This document shows positions 6,364-7,649 of a stretch of DNA of 7,649 nt, piece by piece; the stretch's first letter is position 1, and every line of letters begins with the position of its first letter. The DNA comes from Nitrospirota bacterium (GTDB lineage Bacteria; Nitrospirota; Nitrospiria; Nitrospirales; NS-4): assembly GCA_005877855.1 (NCBI GenBank), contig VBOF01000185.1, forward strand, positions 1 through 7,649, in the 5' to 3' direction. The translations under genes were made by a program, and so were the position numbers. The notes beneath the pieces are model-generated. The model was given only the letters and a program-made list of their open reading frames with translations. It ran no database searches and had not been told where the DNA came from.

Positions 6364-7649
6364 GTGAAATTCGATGTCGTGGTGGTTGGCGCTGGCGGCG
6401 GAGGCGCAATCCTCGGCCTCGCACTTGCTCAGATGGGCGTCTCAGTCCTTGTCTTGGAACGTCAACCCGGCCCGCCGACTGCCCTTCGGGGAGAGACCAT
6501 CCAGCCGAACGGCCAGCGGATCCTCGCCCGGCTGGGCCTCCTTTCGGCGCTCACGCCGGAGGTTGTGGAGCCGGTCCAGCGCTTCCACTTCATTCGGATC
6601 GGTGGGGAACGCCTCTGCACGATGGACTACGGCATGCTGCCCGAGCCTAACAACCTGGCGCTGGTGGCCCTCTCCAGCGCGGTTCACCACCTGATCCTGA
6701 GTCGGCTGTCTGCCCAGGTGGGTGCCCAGCTCTGGTACGGGGCCGAGTTCCAGGGAATCTTGCAGAACAATGGCCGTGTGGGGGGCGTCCTGGTCCGACA
6801 GGCAGGACTGCAGTCGAGCACTGAGATCCAGGCTGATCTGGTGGTAGGAGCCGACGGAACGGCATCACTGGTGCGGCGCGCCTTGGGGATTCGGGCGGAG
6901 GCTCACCGCTATCGCCACGGCTATCTGAGCGCGCTCCTGCCGCGCCCGGAAGGCATGGGCGGCGAGGCGCGGTACTATGTCGGACGCGCAGAGTTGCTGG
7001 GACTATTCCCGGCTCCGGAAGACCGTGTGGTGGCGCTCTATATGGTTAAGGCTGACGCGCGAGGACGAGGGGTTGACCCGCTTAACGCGCAGCGATTGTC
7101 CGCGCTGAAGTCGCGTGTGGCAGCGATCGACGCGGCGATGACCAAGCCGCTGGAAAGCTTGACGTCGTGGGAACAAATCGGTCTGCTCCCCTGCACGCGG
7201 GTCCGGGCGGACCGATGGGTCGTGGACGGCGGGGCCCTGATCGGCGATGCGGCGCACGCGATGAATCCGCACGCTTCGCAGGGTCGGATGCAGGCGATGG
7301 CCGATGCGATGGCGCTGGCCCAAGTCATCGGCCGGTGCCGCGAGACCGGTGATTGGTCGGCTGAAGCGCTGGCGGCCTACGAGCGGGCGCGCCGTCCGCA
7401 AGTGGAGATGCTGCAGCGGCTCGCGGACGAGCAGACGTTCTTCTGGAATGCGGCGGACCCGATCCGTTGTTTTCTGCGGGACCGTATCTTTCGGGGGCTG
7501 GATCGCAACGCGCGGCTGCGCTGTCAGGCGCTGACGGCCACCGCCCGCCTGCGGACCACACCCCCGTTGACCTGGCTTGACAAGTTCATAGCCGCCGGGT
7601 TTCTCCCCGATCCCCGCGCCGACAGGATTCCCCAAGAGCAATCCCTCCC
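6364..7649 (+). CDS. Class A FAD-dependent monooxygenase-like protein (3' truncated)
   Basis: An uninterrupted frame from GTG 6364 runs past the window edge, giving at least 428 residues. The three family motifs of PHBH/UbiH-type flavoproteins are in order. The Rossmann GxGxxG is at 9-14 in VVVVGAGGGGA, with Glu32 ending the second strand for the FAD ribose. The DG motif GADGTASLVRR is at 162-172, and the GD motif GDAAHAMNPHASQG is at 294-307. RGETIQPNG at 42-50 sits where these enzymes contact the flavin. Such proteins use NAD(P)H and oxygen to hydroxylate aromatic or polyketide-like substrates or quinones; some relatives are reductases. The substrate is not readable here. GTG is chosen because it directly precedes the first beta strand, an in-frame stop lies at 6316, and the next ATG (codon 24) would remove the FAD motif. 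GGTGA (6352-6356) may serve as its ribosome site, overlapping the PLD stop, so the two genes are probably coupled. Confidence 0.88.
   Translation, partial: MKFDVVVVGAGGGGAILGLALAQMGVSVLVLERQPGPPTALRGETIQPNGQRILARLGLLSALTPEVVEPVQRFHFIRIGGERLCTMDYGMLPEPNNLALVALSSAVHHLILSRLSAQVGAQLWYGAEFQGILQNNGRVGGVLVRQAGLQSSTEIQADLVVGADGTASLVRRALGIRAEAHRYRHGYLSALLPRPEGMGGEARYYVGRAELLGLFPAPEDRVVALYMVKADARGRGVDPLNAQRLSALKSRVAAIDAAMTKPLESLTSWEQIGLLPCTRVRADRWVVDGGALIGDAAHAMNPHASQGRMQAMADAMALAQVIGRCRETGDWSAEALAAYERARRPQVEMLQRLADEQTFFWNAADPIRCFLRDRIFRGLDRNARLRCQALTATARLRTTPPLTWLDKFIAAGFLPDPRADRIPQEQSL

Noticed and set aside
6442..6690. Short frames on both strands inside 6374-6868
   Set aside because: They overlap the FAD-binding gene whose frame from GTG 6364 carries all three flavoprotein motifs, so they are shadows.

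Overview
The window is a stretch of a GC-rich (roughly 60% by eye) Gram-negative chromosome. An outer-membrane TolC-type channel, periplasmic adaptors and Sec-type signal peptides point to a diderm bacterium. The style of the split MacA/MacB-type genes and the small Lys/Ala-rich secreted protein would fit Nitrospirota (Nitrospira-like), but that placement is a low-confidence inference from general impression. No rRNA, tRNA, CRISPR array, insertion sequence or phage gene was seen.

Layout. Positions 1-91 hold the last 29 codons of an unrecognised gene. Positions 92-307 carry a strong sigma70-type promoter (TTGACA-18-TAGAAT) and a probable 115-nt leader with an inverted repeat. Positions 308-4924 form a tight four-gene operon: TolC-type outer-membrane factor, MacA-type adaptor, MacB-type ATPase and MacB-type permease. 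Each junction among these overlaps by 1 or 4 nt. Two small frames follow (71 and 22 codons, joined by TGATG), and then a strong hairpin at 5243-5277. Converging on that hairpin from the other strand is a 78-aa secreted Ala/Pro and Lys/Glu-rich protein (5288-5524). Positions 5525-5789 are a 265-bp divergent intergenic region. It contains a near-consensus promoter whose -35/-10 spacer holds a perfect 12-bp palindrome. That promoter drives a membrane-anchored or secreted Nuc-type phospholipase D superfamily protein (5790-6356). A GTG-started class A FAD-dependent monooxygenase-like gene follows after 7 nt (6364 to beyond the window end).

How the parts work together. The first operon encodes all layers of a tripartite ABC efflux or export pump: cytoplasmic ATPase, inner-membrane permease, periplasmic adaptor and outer-membrane tunnel. 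Its substrate cannot be read from the sequence, and no adjacent regulator is present. The second operon pairs a predicted extracytoplasmic single-HKD nuclease-like enzyme with a cytoplasmic flavoprotein, and no functional link between them is evident. I see no convincing new defence or mobile system. The least explained elements are the coupled small ORFs after the permease, the secreted Lys/Glu protein, and the palindrome inside the second promoter.
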